Positions 33,499 to 42,449 are shown, numbered from the stretch's first letter. The stretch: 64,000 nt of DNA from CATQHW01 sp965243545 (GCA_965243545.1 OZ251573.1:434001-498000); one strand, 5' to 3'. The notes: generated by a model from the letters alone, not told the origin. Program-made: numbers and translations.

Positions 33499-34986
33499 CT
33501 ACAGCGTCGCCAGTCGTGCCAGCGCGGCGCTGAACCTCTGGTGGTACTCGCCGGCCGACAGCTTGAGCAGCACGCCGTCCCGGCCAGTCTTGGCAACCAC
33601 GCCGGCCCGGCATATCCACAGGTACAGAAACCGCTTGCAGCGCAGCACCGCGCCATCTCCCAACTCCAACAGGTTGAGCATCCAAGTCTTCAGGTTCCAC
33701 GCCAACGCCGCGATCACGAAGTACGCTTGATTGGCTCCCAGCAACCCGGTCGGAACATGGGACAGTCCCAGCCCCTCCTTCAGGTCCTTGATCAGATTCT
33801 CCTGATTGCCCCGCCCCTGCGCGGTCCTCAGCACCGCCGTGTTGCTCCGTTTCGAGTTCGTCACCACGATCCAGTACGCATACTTTCTCATCCCGTCGAG
33901 GTACTCTTGCTTGCCGTCCGCGTCGTGGATCGGCGTCCGCTTGATCACGTACCGATAGCCCTTCTTCCAACTCGTCGGTCGGAACATCATCCTGGCCACT
34001 TCCGGCGTCCCCTTGTACCACTGGTCAGGCTTGCGCTGCCGGCTGATCTTGCGCTTCACGTTCTCCCGCCGCTTCCGCCGGCGCCGGCCCGACCGCTCCC
34101 TGATCGGCGCCAGCGGACGCCATGCGCTCTCCGGGAGCCCGTGCACGGCCCGCAGCAGATTCTGCCGCTGCTTCGCCACGATGTAGAACTCCACCCCGCG
34201 CTCCGCGCAGATGTCCACGATCTCCTGATCGTAGTAGCCACTGTCAGCGCGCATCCGCACCTGTCGAAAGTGCTTCCGGACCCGCTCGATCGTTCTCGGC
34301 AACACCTCCTTGATCCCGTAGCTGGTATGCCGGCTGCCTTCGTGCAGTCCCAGATGCAGCACGTCTCCGGTCTCCGCCACCGTCCCGTACAGACTGCTGT
34401 AGCTCCACCGCCTGTCGTAGCTGAAGTCCGCGCCTTCCTTCTGCTCCCCATACACTTCGTGGATCGACGAATCCCAGTCCAGCGTCGCCACCCGCCGCCG
34501 CGACCGCGGCAGCAACCCGAACGCCCGCTGCTGTATCTCCTCGACCGCCTCACGTAACTCGCTCCGCGCCAGCTCCCCCGCCAGCTGATCCCGGTCGCTG
34601 CACTGCTCCCGCTTGCCGTCGAAGCGAGCCAGAAAATCCCCGACCGTGGTGGCATGCGGCACCCGCGCGCCGCCCAACAGCCGGCGTAATCCTTCGTCGG
34701 CGCGCAGCCAGTTGATGTCGCTGAGGGTGTTCCCGCCGCTGAGCATGTTGTAGGCCAGCGTCAGCACGTGGTCCGACTCGGTATACCATTTGTGCCGCCG
34801 CAGCACGCGCACCGCAGAGTCGATCACCGGCGCCACTTCAAGCCGCTCGACGAGCCCGTGCACGATGCCCAAGCCGGACCAGCTCACCAGCGGGGCGCCA
34901 CCGCGCGGCTCGGCCCGAAGGCGGGGATGGGAGAATTGGGGTTGACAAGCATCGTCAGCCGTGTATTCTGGTGGTGACTGAATCAT
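33499..34986 (-). CDS. IS1380-family transposase
   Basis: A 495-residue DDE transposase. LTLAYNMLSGGNTLSDINWLR and VPHATTVGDFLARFD are typical N-terminal blocks. The first catalytic Asp is in VATLDWDSSIHEVYGEQKEGADFSYDRRWSYSSLY, the second in VRMRADSGYYDQEIV, and the Glu in GRGNQENLIKDLKEGLGLSHVP (the family's ENxIK-like block). The length fits the family and the gene looks intact, so the element may be active. The start is ATG 34986, with GAGGA in the upstream hairpin arm acting as ribosome site. Catalysis is cut-and-paste transposition by the family's known mechanism. Confidence 0.95.
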   Translation of the reverse strand: MIQSPPEYTADDACQPQFSHPRLRAEPRGGAPLVSWSGLGIVHGLVERLEVAPVIDSAVRVLRRHKWYTESDHVLTLAYNMLSGGNTLSDINWLRADEGLRRLLGGARVPHATTVGDFLARFDGKREQCSDRDQLAGELARSELREAVEEIQQRAFGLLPRSRRRVATLDWDSSIHEVYGEQKEGADFSYDRRWSYSSLYGTVAETGDVLHLGLHEGSRHTSYGIKEVLPRTIERVRKHFRQVRMRADSGYYDQEIVDICAERGVEFYIVAKQRQNLLRAVHGLPESAWRPLAPIRERSGRRRRKRRENVKRKISRQRKPDQWYKGTPEVARMMFRPTSWKKGYRYVIKRTPIHDADGKQEYLDGMRKYAYWIVVTNSKRSNTAVLRTAQGRGNQENLIKDLKEGLGLSHVPTGLLGANQAYFVIAALAWNLKTWMLNLLELGDGAVLRCKRFLYLWICRAGVVAKTGRDGVLLKLSAGEYHQRFSAALARLATL

Positions 34987-34988
34987 TT

Positions 34989-35061
34989 CGGGTCCTCTTC
35001 GGTGCTTGACCGGTTGGGTTTAGGTACTTCCGATTATAGCACTTAGGAGGACCCGTTTCAA
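34989..35061 (-). promoter_or_regulatory. Transposase promoter with read-through-sensitive hairpin
   Basis: On the minus strand, TTGAAA (35061-35056), a 17-base spacer and a perfect TATAAT (35038-35033) form the transposase promoter. A perfect 9-bp inverted repeat, CGGGTCCTC (34989-34997 on plus) and GAGGACCCG (35047-35055), has its upstream arm inside the promoter spacer and its downstream arm over the GAGGA ribosome site just before ATG. A transcript started at this promoter lacks the upstream arm; only read-through transcripts could fold and hide the ribosome site, as known for IS10/IS50. Confidence 0.65.
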
Positions 35062-35106
35062 CCCCGCCTACCCGAATCGCTTACTCTGGGTCTTGATATC
35101 AGGTTC

Positions 35107-35145
35107 CATAACGCCGAATCTAACAGGAAAACGACTATACGTCAA
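35107..35145 (-). promoter_or_regulatory. Original promoter and start of STAND copy 1, cut off by the IS
   Basis: On the minus strand, TTGACG (35145-35140), 17 bases, TAGATT (35122-35117), 7 bases, then ATG GAA CCT GAT ATC AAG, which are the first codons of the intact copy, before the IS begins. The promoter matches that of copy 2 base for base, including the palindromic ATAC-TTGAC-GTAT around the -35. It now reads into the transposon end. Confidence 0.75.
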
Positions 35146-35159
35146 GTATAAAGTTTAGG

Positions 35160-35648
35160 TCCACCAGCGCCTGCCGCGCCGACGAGTCGAGCACCGGCGC
35201 CGCGTGCGGTCGCCCGCCCGCTTCCCCGTCTGGGGTCGATGCTGTTGGGGCCGCGCGACGGCGCGCCGTCACCAGGCGCCGGCCGTTGGGCGCTACGGCC
35301 AACCGGGCGCCGGCCTGCGCGCCGCGCCCGCCGCCGGACTGCTTGCACTTGCGCTCTTGCCGATCGAAGGCGTTCTGCAGCAGCGCTGCCGAGTTGAGCG
35401 TCAGCGAGCCGTCCCGCATCCGCTCGCGCGCACCGTCGACCTCCCCGCACAGCCGCATCGCCTTGAGGCGGCGCCAGGCGGCGGCTTCGCTACAGGCGGC
35501 GGCGCTCAAGCTCGCGCAGGTGGTCGATGACCACGACTTCGAGCTGGTGTTCGACGGCGGTCAGTTCCTTGAGCTGTTGCACCAGCCGCCGGTCGGAAAG
35601 GGCGGACACGGTGGTAGTGATCGGCGTTGCGGGAGCGGTGCGATTCAT
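35160..35648 (-). pseudogene. HNH endonuclease-family gene remnant 1
   Basis: From ATG 35648 the frame gives MNRTAPATPITTTVSALSDRRLVQQLKELTAVEHQ and LEVVVIDHLRELERRRL, the N-terminus typical of an HNH endonuclease family, then stops. A shifted frame immediately after gives SEAAAWRRLKAMRLCGEVDGARERMRDGSLTLNSAALLQNAFDRQERK, the family's middle. The segment usually between them (LYLSWGFSSLF...) is missing, and the C-terminal HNH is not found, so this is a deleted, frameshifted gene. It lies upstream of STAND copy 1 in the same direction, as its counterpart does at copy 2. Confidence 0.8.
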
Positions 35649-35654
35649 GGTGCA

Positions 35655-35683
35655 AATATACTGATAGAAAATACTTGAGTCAA
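35655..35683 (-). promoter_or_regulatory. Leaderless-type promoter of HNH remnant 1
   Basis: On the minus strand, TTGACT (35683-35678), 17 bases, TATATT (35660-35655), 6 bases, ATG 35648. It is nearly identical to the promoter of HNH remnant 2. The whole promoter survives although the gene is broken. Confidence 0.7.
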
Positions 35684-35783
35684 GTTATCCGGCGATGTTT
35701 TCGGAGGAGACAGCTTCGCCGATCCCCAATGCGGGCTCTACCGCCCGGCTCTCGGATTGGGGTAGACTGGGCGGGGACGCGGG

Positions 35784-38351
35784 ATGGCGAAGCGGAAGCG
35801 GGAGATCGAAAACTACGCCCATAGCGGCAAGGAGCGGGCGAACAATCCGCCGGTGGGGCTGGTGACGCCGGAGACCGACCGGGACGCGGCGGCCGCCGCG
35901 TACGCCTTTGATCCGCACCTTGACCCGCGGCTCGACTGGGCGGGCAAGGCCGAGCATACGTCCTTCGAGGTGCCGACGGTCTCGCTGCACGTGCACGAGC
36001 GCATCGACCCGCGCACCATCGTCCAGGCGGTGCGGCAGCGCAACGGCGCGGAGCCGCAGCTCTCCCTGTTCGGACTCCCCGAAGAAAACCCGCCGATCCG
36101 GCAGGCGATCGAGTTCTACCGCCACCGGCACAACTGGAGCAACCGCCTGATCGCCGGCGACAGCCTGTTGGTGATGAACAGCCTGCTGGAGAAGGAGGGT
36201 CTCGGCGGGCAGGTGCAGACGATCTACGTCGATCCGCCCTACGGCATCCGCTACGGCTCCAACTTCCAGCCGTTCGTGAACCGGCGCGAGGTCACCGACG
36301 GCCGGGACGCGGACCTGACTTCCGAACCGGAGCAGATTCGCGCGTTCCGCGACACCTGGGAGCTCGGCATCCACTCCTATCTCGCCTATCTCCGCGACCG
36401 CCTGCTGCTGGCGCGCGAGCTCCTGCACGAAAGCGGTAGCTGCTTCGTGCAGATCGGCGACGAAAACGTGCACCGCGCCGGCGTGGTCATGGACGAGATC
36501 TTCGGCGCCGAAAACCGGATGGCGACGATCTCTTATGCGACGACCGGCGCCAGCTCGGCGGCGGCGTTGCCGGAGGTCGCCGACTACTTGTTGTGGTACG
36601 CCAAGGACCGCAAACGCACCAAGTATCGCCAGTTGTACGAGCCGCTCACGCGCGCCGAGGTGATCGAGTCGTTCAGTTGGCACGTGATGGTCGAGTTGCC
36701 GGACGGCCAGTGTCGTAAGCCGACGCCGGAAGAGTGCTTCGATCCTGACAAGCATCTGCCGGAAGGGGCGCGCATCTACCGGCGAATGCCGCTCGATTCG
36801 CAGGGCGTCTCCACGACCGGGCGTTCCGATCCTTACGAGTGGAACGGACGAGTCTTCCGCGTCAGTCGGGACGGCCATTGGCGGATTTCCGCGGCCGGCC
36901 TAGATCGACTCGGCGAGTTGGGGCGGCTGGAAGCGTTGGAAGGGCAATCGTCCCTCATGTGGAAGCGCTACGAAGACGAAGTGCCGGGGCGCCGCATCAA
37001 CAACCTGTGGGCGGTGCCGATGTCGCCGACCGACAAGCGTTACGTGGTGCAGACCGCGGCGAAGGCGATTCAACGCTGCATCCTGATGACCACCGACCCC
37101 GGCGATCTGGTATTCGACCCGACCTGCGGCTCCGGCACCACCGCCCAGGTGGCCGAACAATGGGGCCGGCGGTGGATCACCTGCGACACCTCGCGCGTCG
37201 CCGTCGCCATCGCCCGCCAGCGGCTGATGACCGCCAACTTCGACTACTACGAGTTGGCCATTCCGGAGGAGGGCGTCGGCTCGGGCTTTCGCTACCGAAG
37301 CGTGGCCACGGTTTCGGCGCGGACCCTCGGCTACGACGAGCCGCCGGTGGAGACGAACCTCTACGACCAGCCGGAGTTGGACCGCAAGAAGGCGCGGGTC
37401 ACCGGCCCGTTTACCGTCGAGGCGGTCCCGGCTCCAACCGTCCAACCGCTCGACGAGATCGAAGCGCCGCCGCAGCCGGCGGATGAGTCGATCGCCCGCT
37501 CCGGCGAGACGCTACGGCAGAGCGATTGGCGCGACGAGCTGCTCAAGACCGGCATCCGCGGCAAGGCCGGCCAGCGCATCTCCTTCGCGCGGCTGGAGCC
37601 GCTGCCCGGCGCCCGCTACCTGCACGCCGAGGGCGACACCCGCCCGGACGCCTCCGGCGCGGACACCATCCGCGAGCGGGGCACGGGGTATGACGCGCAC
37701 CGGGTAGTCGTCTCGTTCGGCCCCGATCACGCGCCGCTGGAGCAGCGCCAAGTTGCTCGCGCCATAGAGGAGTCGCAGACGCTGGCGCCGCGGCCAAGCG
37801 TCGTCGTATTCGCCGCCTTCCAGTTCGACCCCGAAGCCGCCAAGGACATCGACGAAACCAACTGGCCCGGCGTCACCCTGCTCAAGGCGCAGATGAACGC
37901 CGACTTGCTGACCGGGGACCTCAAACGCAAGCGCGCCACCAACGAGAGCTTCTGGCTGGTCGGCCAGCCGGACGTCGAAGTCGGGCGCATCGACGACGGC
38001 GAGCACGCCGGCAAGGTGCGCGTCTCCGTGCACGGATTCGACTACTACAACACCCGCACCGGCGGCATCGAGTCGGGCGGCAGCGACCGCATCGCCGTCT
38101 GGATGCTGGACCCCGACTACGACGGCCGCAGTCTGTTCCCGCGCCAAGTCTTCTTTCCCATGACCGGCGCCCGCGACGGCTGGACGCGCCTCGCCCGCAG
38201 CCTCCGCACCGAGATCGACCAGAGTCTGATCGCCGCCTACCACGGAACCGTCTCCCTCCCGTTCGCGCCCGGCGAACACGAGCGCGCCGCCGTCAAGATC
38301 GTAGACGACCGCGGCATCGAAAGCCTCAAGATCATGGACCTCAATTCTTGA
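35784..38351 (+). CDS. mod: Type III restriction-modification DNA methyltransferase (Mod)
   Basis: An 855-residue beta-class N6-adenine methyltransferase. The catalytic DPPY is at residues 150-153 (IYVDPPYGIRYGSNF) and precedes the S-adenosylmethionine motif FDPTCGSGTTAQVAEQWGRRW near residue 444, the order of the beta class. The region between should hold the target recognition domain. After ~residue 560 is a long extra C-terminal part (RISFARLEPLPGARYLHAEG, RPSVVVFAAFQFDPEAAKDI) often seen in mods of this subtype. ATG 35784 follows a GGGGA/GCGGG stretch. It forms an operon with a nucleotidyltransferase and Res. It would recognise the asymmetric site and methylate one strand. Confidence 0.93.
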   Translation: MAKRKREIENYAHSGKERANNPPVGLVTPETDRDAAAAAYAFDPHLDPRLDWAGKAEHTSFEVPTVSLHVHERIDPRTIVQAVRQRNGAEPQLSLFGLPEENPPIRQAIEFYRHRHNWSNRLIAGDSLLVMNSLLEKEGLGGQVQTIYVDPPYGIRYGSNFQPFVNRREVTDGRDADLTSEPEQIRAFRDTWELGIHSYLAYLRDRLLLARELLHESGSCFVQIGDENVHRAGVVMDEIFGAENRMATISYATTGASSAAALPEVADYLLWYAKDRKRTKYRQLYEPLTRAEVIESFSWHVMVELPDGQCRKPTPEECFDPDKHLPEGARIYRRMPLDSQGVSTTGRSDPYEWNGRVFRVSRDGHWRISAAGLDRLGELGRLEALEGQSSLMWKRYEDEVPGRRINNLWAVPMSPTDKRYVVQTAAKAIQRCILMTTDPGDLVFDPTCGSGTTAQVAEQWGRRWITCDTSRVAVAIARQRLMTANFDYYELAIPEEGVGSGFRYRSVATVSARTLGYDEPPVETNLYDQPELDRKKARVTGPFTVEAVPAPTVQPLDEIEAPPQPADESIARSGETLRQSDWRDELLKTGIRGKAGQRISFARLEPLPGARYLHAEGDTRPDASGADTIRERGTGYDAHRVVVSFGPDHAPLEQRQVARAIEESQTLAPRPSVVVFAAFQFDPEAAKDIDETNWPGVTLLKAQMNADLLTGDLKRKRATNESFWLVGQPDVEVGRIDDGEHAGKVRVSVHGFDYYNTRTGGIESGGSDRIAVWMLDPDYDGRSLFPRQVFFPMTGARDGWTRLARSLRTEIDQSLIAAYHGTVSLPFAPGEHERAAVKIVDDRGIESLKIMDLNS

Positions 38352-38665
38352 CCGTACCGACCGCCCCGGTTGCCATAGACCGATCGGCAATCGCCGAGTT
38401 CTGCAAGCGCTGGCATGTCTCCGAGCTCGCGCTGTTCGGCTCTGCGATCCGTGATGACTTCGGGCCGGAAAGCGACGTCGACGTGCTGGTCAGTCTCGAC
38501 CGGTCCGCGCGGCACACGCTGCTCGACATGCATCGGATGGAGGAAGAACTTCGGTCACTGTTCGGGCGCAACGTCGATCTGGTCAGCCGCCGCGGTGTTG
38601 AGAACAGCCGCAATCCCGTGCGCCGCCGCGCGATCCTTGATTCGGCGCAGGTCATCTACGGGTAG
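38348..38665 (+). CDS. MNT-type nucleotidyltransferase-fold protein inside the type III RM operon
   Basis: A 105-residue minimal nucleotidyltransferase (MntA/KNTase-like). The active-site pattern GSAIRDDFGPESDVDVLV (GS...DxD) is complete, with a third acidic candidate in NVDLVS. The start is TTG 38348, overlapping the TGA of mod (TTGA), so it is translationally coupled. It lies 12 bases before the GTG of res. In HEPN-MNT toxin-antitoxin modules the MNT protein AMPylates and silences a HEPN RNase; no HEPN gene is seen here. Its presence between mod and res, coupled to mod, suggests a regulatory role in the RM system; that is inference. Confidence 0.85.
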   Translation: MTVPTAPVAIDRSAIAEFCKRWHVSELALFGSAIRDDFGPESDVDVLVSLDRSARHTLLDMHRMEEELRSLFGRNVDLVSRRGVENSRNPVRRRAILDSAQVIYG

Positions 38666-38677
38666 GGGAGCGGAGTA

Positions 38678-41506
38678 GTGGGGCGCGCGACGATTGACCG
38701 GCTGACGATCAACTCGCCGTACGAGGAGCCGGGGCGGCACTGGCGGTACGACCGGACGGCGCGGCGGTTCGAGTTGGCGGCGGGGCGGCGGCCGGCGGGA
38801 TACGTGATCGCGTCGCCCGACTCGCGGGCGTTCGACGATCCGGGCGTCACGGTCGAGATTCCGCTGGTCAACGCCCTCCGTCCGCGCGTCAAGGCGTGGC
38901 GGGAGGCCGGCTATCCCGGCGCCTCCACGGTGACCCGGCGGCTGCTGCGGCACTGGACCGACCCGGAGGAGTTCGACACCCGCCGCTTCTTCTTCTGCCA
39001 GATCGAGGCGATGGAGACCCTGATCTGGCTGCACGAAGGGCCGGCTGCCGACCGCGTGGGCATCGACGTCCCAACCGACGGCGGCGCCTTTCCGCGGCTG
39101 TGCGCCAAGATGGCGACCGGCGCCGGCAAGACCGTAGTGATGGCGATGGTCATCGCCTGGCAGGTGCTCAACAAGGCCGCCTATCCGCAGGACGGCCGCT
39201 TCTCCCGCACCGTGCTGGTGGTCGCGCCCGGCCTCACCGTCAGGAGCCGCTTGGCGGTGCTCGATCCGGCGCATCCCGACAACTACTACCGGCAGTTCCG
39301 CATCGTCCCGTCCGCGTTGCTCGACAAGCTCCGCCGCGGCCGCATCGTGGTCCGCAACTGGCACGCGCTCAACTGGGACAATGCTGAACAGGTGGCGCGG
39401 CGGCGCAGCGTGGACAAGCGCGGCCCGCTCAGCGACGAAGCCTACGTCCGCGCCGTGCTCGGCGGCGCCGCGTCCGCGCGCGACCTGCTGGTGATCAACG
39501 ACGAGGCGCATCACGCCTGGCGCATCGCCGAGCAGTCCGGCGCCGCCGGCATCGACAGGGCCGAGGTCGAGACCGCAACCAAGTGGATCGGCGGGCTGGA
39601 CCGCATCCACCGCGCGCGCGGCATCCTGCGCTGCTACGACTTCTCGGCAACGCCGTTCGCGCCGTCGGGCCGGCAAGCCTCCCGGGAAGCGTTGTTCGAC
39701 TGGATCGTGAGCGACTTCGGACTCAACGACGCCATCGAGGCGGGCCTGGTCAAGACGCCGCGCGTGGTGGTGCGCGACGACGCGCTGCCGGACGCCAAGT
39801 CCTACCGGTCCCGCTTCTATCACATCTACAACGACCCGGACGTAAGGGACGACCTCAACCGCAAGGCCGCGCCGACCGATCCGCTGCCGGACCTGGTGCT
39901 CAACGGCTACAACCTGCTCGGCTACGACTGGCGCGAGACCGCGCGGCGGTGGGCGGCGCAGGGCTCGCCCACGCCGCCGGCGATGATCACGGTCGCCAAC
40001 CGCACCGAAACCGCGGCCCGCGTGCGCCATGCGTTCGCGCAGGGGAGCATCCGCATCGCGGAACTGTGCGATCCCGAACGCATGCTCCACATCGACTCCA
40101 AGACGCTGGCAGAAGCGGAGGCCGCCGCCGAACCTCTGGCGGCCGCTAACGGTGCCGGCGACGGCGACGGCGACGGCGGGCCGGGAGCTTCGGGGGGCGG
40201 GCGGAACGCCAGGGAGCGGGCCGAGCTTCTGCGCCGGCAGGTCGATACGGTGGGTCGCCCCGGCGGGCCGGGCGAACGGATTCAGAACGTGATCTCGGTC
40301 GGCATGCTGTCCGAGGGCTGGGACGCCAAGACCGTGACCCACGTGATGGGTCTGCGCGCCTTCGCCAGCCAGTTGCTCTGCGAGCAGGTCATCGGCCGCG
40401 GGCTGCGCCGCACCGCCTACGACGTCAACGCCGACACCGGCCTGCTGGAGCCGGAGTACGTGAACGTCTTTGGGGTGCCGTTCACGTTCCTGCCGCACGA
40501 GTCGCGCGACGAAGTGCCGCAGCCGCCGGAGCCAAAGACCGCCATCGAACCGGTCAGCGGCAAGCAGCGGTTCGAGATCACGTGGCCGAACGTCGTGCGC
40601 GTCGACCGCGTGCTGCGGCCGCAACTCACCGTGGACTGGGCGAGCGTGGAGCCGCTACTGCTGGCCGTCGCGCAGACCGCGCGGGTCGCCGAGTTGGCCC
40701 CCGTCATCGACGGCAAACCGGACGTCACCGGGATCGCGGCGATCGACCTGCAGCGGCTGGCGGAGGAATCCCGTCTGCAGCAAATCGCGTTTGAGACCGC
40801 GCAGAAGGTGTACGACGAGCTGCGGCCGGAGTGGCGCGGAAACCGGACGCTGCTGGTCGCCCAACTGGTGCGGCTCACCGAGCGGTTCCTGCGCTCGGAC
40901 CGGGTGGTGATCGAACCGGCTTCCTTCGCCGCCGATCTCCTGAAACGGCGGCTCCTGCTGACGCTCAACATGACCCGGATCGTGCAGCACGTTCTGCAGG
41001 CGATCCGCTTCGAGAACGCGGAACGGCTGGTCCCGATCTTCGACCGCGATCACCCGATCCGTTCGACCGGCGACATGCTCACCTGGTACACCGGCAAGCC
41101 GTGCGAACACACCGCCCGCAGCCATATCAACCTGTGCGTGTACGACAGCGCCTGGGAGGCGTCCGAAGCGTATGCGCTCGATCACCATCCGGCGGTCGAG
41201 GCGTGGGTGAAGAACGATCACCTCGGCTTCGAAGTGCTCTACGTCCACAACGGCGTCGTCCACAAGTACCGCCCCGACTTCCTGATCCGGCTCACAAACG
41301 GTGAGACGCTGATCCTGGAAGTGAAGGGCCGGGACCGAGAAAGCGACCGCACCAAACGCACGTATCTCCGGGAATGGGTTACGGCCGTGAACGCCCACGG
41401 CGGCTTCGGCCGTTGGTCATGCGCCGTGTCGACCAACCCCGGCGAGATTCACGACGCTATTACCCGTCGGTTCGCCGATCGGCGCCGGAGTCCAACTGCT
41501 GGCTGA
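38678..41506 (+). CDS. res: Type III restriction enzyme Res subunit (DEAD/DEAH helicase-nuclease)
   Basis: A 942-residue superfamily 2 helicase-nuclease. Walker A is MATGAGKTVVMAM (from residue 145), the DEAH-type box is VINDEAHH near residue 275, motif III is FSATPFAPSG, and the C-terminal RecA half includes SVGMLSEGWDAKTVTHVMGLRAFASQLLCEQVIGRGLRR (motifs V-VI). The C-terminal nuclease is YRPDFLIRLTNGETLILEVKGR, a PD-ExK motif. This is full Res architecture; with Mod it cleaves unmodified DNA after ATP-dependent movement between sites. The start is GTG 38678. Its 3' end overlaps the convergent Rpn gene by 47 bases. Confidence 0.94.
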   Translation: MGRATIDRLTINSPYEEPGRHWRYDRTARRFELAAGRRPAGYVIASPDSRAFDDPGVTVEIPLVNALRPRVKAWREAGYPGASTVTRRLLRHWTDPEEFDTRRFFFCQIEAMETLIWLHEGPAADRVGIDVPTDGGAFPRLCAKMATGAGKTVVMAMVIAWQVLNKAAYPQDGRFSRTVLVVAPGLTVRSRLAVLDPAHPDNYYRQFRIVPSALLDKLRRGRIVVRNWHALNWDNAEQVARRRSVDKRGPLSDEAYVRAVLGGAASARDLLVINDEAHHAWRIAEQSGAAGIDRAEVETATKWIGGLDRIHRARGILRCYDFSATPFAPSGRQASREALFDWIVSDFGLNDAIEAGLVKTPRVVVRDDALPDAKSYRSRFYHIYNDPDVRDDLNRKAAPTDPLPDLVLNGYNLLGYDWRETARRWAAQGSPTPPAMITVANRTETAARVRHAFAQGSIRIAELCDPERMLHIDSKTLAEAEAAAEPLAAANGAGDGDGDGGPGASGGGRNARERAELLRRQVDTVGRPGGPGERIQNVISVGMLSEGWDAKTVTHVMGLRAFASQLLCEQVIGRGLRRTAYDVNADTGLLEPEYVNVFGVPFTFLPHESRDEVPQPPEPKTAIEPVSGKQRFEITWPNVVRVDRVLRPQLTVDWASVEPLLLAVAQTARVAELAPVIDGKPDVTGIAAIDLQRLAEESRLQQIAFETAQKVYDELRPEWRGNRTLLVAQLVRLTERFLRSDRVVIEPASFAADLLKRRLLLTLNMTRIVQHVLQAIRFENAERLVPIFDRDHPIRSTGDMLTWYTGKPCEHTARSHINLCVYDSAWEASEAYALDHHPAVEAWVKNDHLGFEVLYVHNGVVHKYRPDFLIRLTNGETLILEVKGRDRESDRTKRTYLREWVTAVNAHGGFGRWSCAVSTNPGEIHDAITRRFADRRRSPTAG

Positions 41507-42437
41507 GCCGCCTGAACTCGGCCTCGTCGATTCCGGTGGCGGCTTCTATCGTCGCCCACGGGACGTTCCGGCCCAGGAATCCCTCGATCGTGTGCAATAT
41601 GCCTTCCTGGCGGCCCTGCACGATGCCCTTCCGTAGGGCCTCCTGCTCTACCACCTCGCCGTAGGCTTCGAGCATGCCTCGCGTATCGGTCATCAGTTCT
41701 CCTCCTCCCGGCACGTCTCTCCGTACCGCCTCCGCGAATCGGTTCCAGCGGTCCGCGTCCCTCGTCGTCGCGGCCACGTACACGACGAACGGGAGCAACT
41801 CGTCGACCTCCCCGGTCCGCCGCACCAAGTCCGCCAGCAGCGGCACCAACCGCCGCAACACCTCCCAGCTCTCCTGGGACGCCGCCATCATCGCCAGTTG
41901 CGCGGTGCGGCCGCGCACCTCGCCGCGCAGGTCCTCCGGCCGCGCCTGCGTCTGGTCGAGCAGCAGATGCGCGTAGCGCGGCACCGCCGGCCAGCCGCGC
42001 ACGTCGGGTGCAAACAGTTCCGCGAACTCGCGCGCCGGTGTCCAGCCGCTCCGGCCCTGATACAACACCAGCGGCACGATCGGGCGCAGGTGCTCTTCGT
42101 CCGGGCGCTGCTTGCGATCCTCTTCCCATATTCTGATACTGTACTTCAGCAGTCGCAGCCGCAACCAGTGGTCGGGGGTCGACTGGTGCTCCAGCAGGAC
42201 GTACAGCCATGCCGGCGCCCGTTCGCGCTTGCGCTGGACCTCGAACAGCAGGTCCGACTCGCTACCGCGCAAGCGGTCATCTATGAAGCTACGGTCGCGC
42301 CGCTTCAGCGTGGACCAGATCAGAGCGTTGGTGACCACCGGCGGCAGGTGGGCGCGCAGCAGGCCGGCCGCTTCGGACTCGTCCCGGAACACGGAGCGGA
42401 ACAGGTGATCGTGGGGTTTGGCGACCTCGCCGGCCAT
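41460..42437 (-). CDS. Rpn-family recombination-promoting nuclease / putative transposase
   Basis: A 325-residue member of the Rpn (PF04754) family, PD-(D/E)XK nucleases that stimulate RecA-independent recombination in E. coli. PHDHLFRSVFRDESEAAGLLRAHLP opens the domain. DRSFIDDRLRGSESDLLFEVQRKRERAPAWLYVLLEHQSTPD holds the D and ExQ-type residues. The C-terminal LRKGIVQGRQEGILHTIEGFLGRNVPWATIEAATGIDEAEFRRL tail is typical. The start is ATG 42437, where homology begins. It lies between res (convergent overlap) and STAND copy 2. The promoter upstream is TTGACA-18-TACCGT. Confidence 0.9.
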   Translation of the reverse strand: MAGEVAKPHDHLFRSVFRDESEAAGLLRAHLPPVVTNALIWSTLKRRDRSFIDDRLRGSESDLLFEVQRKRERAPAWLYVLLEHQSTPDHWLRLRLLKYSIRIWEEDRKQRPDEEHLRPIVPLVLYQGRSGWTPAREFAELFAPDVRGWPAVPRYAHLLLDQTQARPEDLRGEVRGRTAQLAMMAASQESWEVLRRLVPLLADLVRRTGEVDELLPFVVYVAATTRDADRWNRFAEAVRRDVPGGGELMTDTRGMLEAYGEVVEQEALRKGIVQGRQEGILHTIEGFLGRNVPWATIEAATGIDEAEFRRLSQQLDSGADRRTDG

Positions 42438-42449
42438 GACGTGGCGGAA

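Larger units (their letters stand above)
33259..35090 (-). mobile_element. IS1380-family insertion sequence, 1,832 bp
   Basis: The ends are imperfect inverted repeats: left 33259-33277 reads CGCAGAATAAGCGATTCGG, and the right end (35072-35090, complemented) reads CCCAGAGTAAGCGATTCGG. They are flanked by a direct repeat TCTTGA at 33253-33258 and 35091-35096, present once in the uninterrupted homologous gene at 46.2 kb, so this is the target duplication (apparent 6 bp; a shorter true length is possible). The element carries one transposase gene and its own promoter. It split the 5' end of STAND copy 1. Confidence 0.92.

Noticed and set aside
35135..35509. A 124-residue protein upstream of the IS
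   Set aside because: The frame is the middle part of the broken HNH gene running into the STAND promoter; it has no N-terminus or plausible start signal.
38348..38665. A HEPN-MNT toxin-antitoxin pair
   Set aside because: Only the MNT partner is present; no HEPN-type ORF adjoins, and both neighbours are mod and res.
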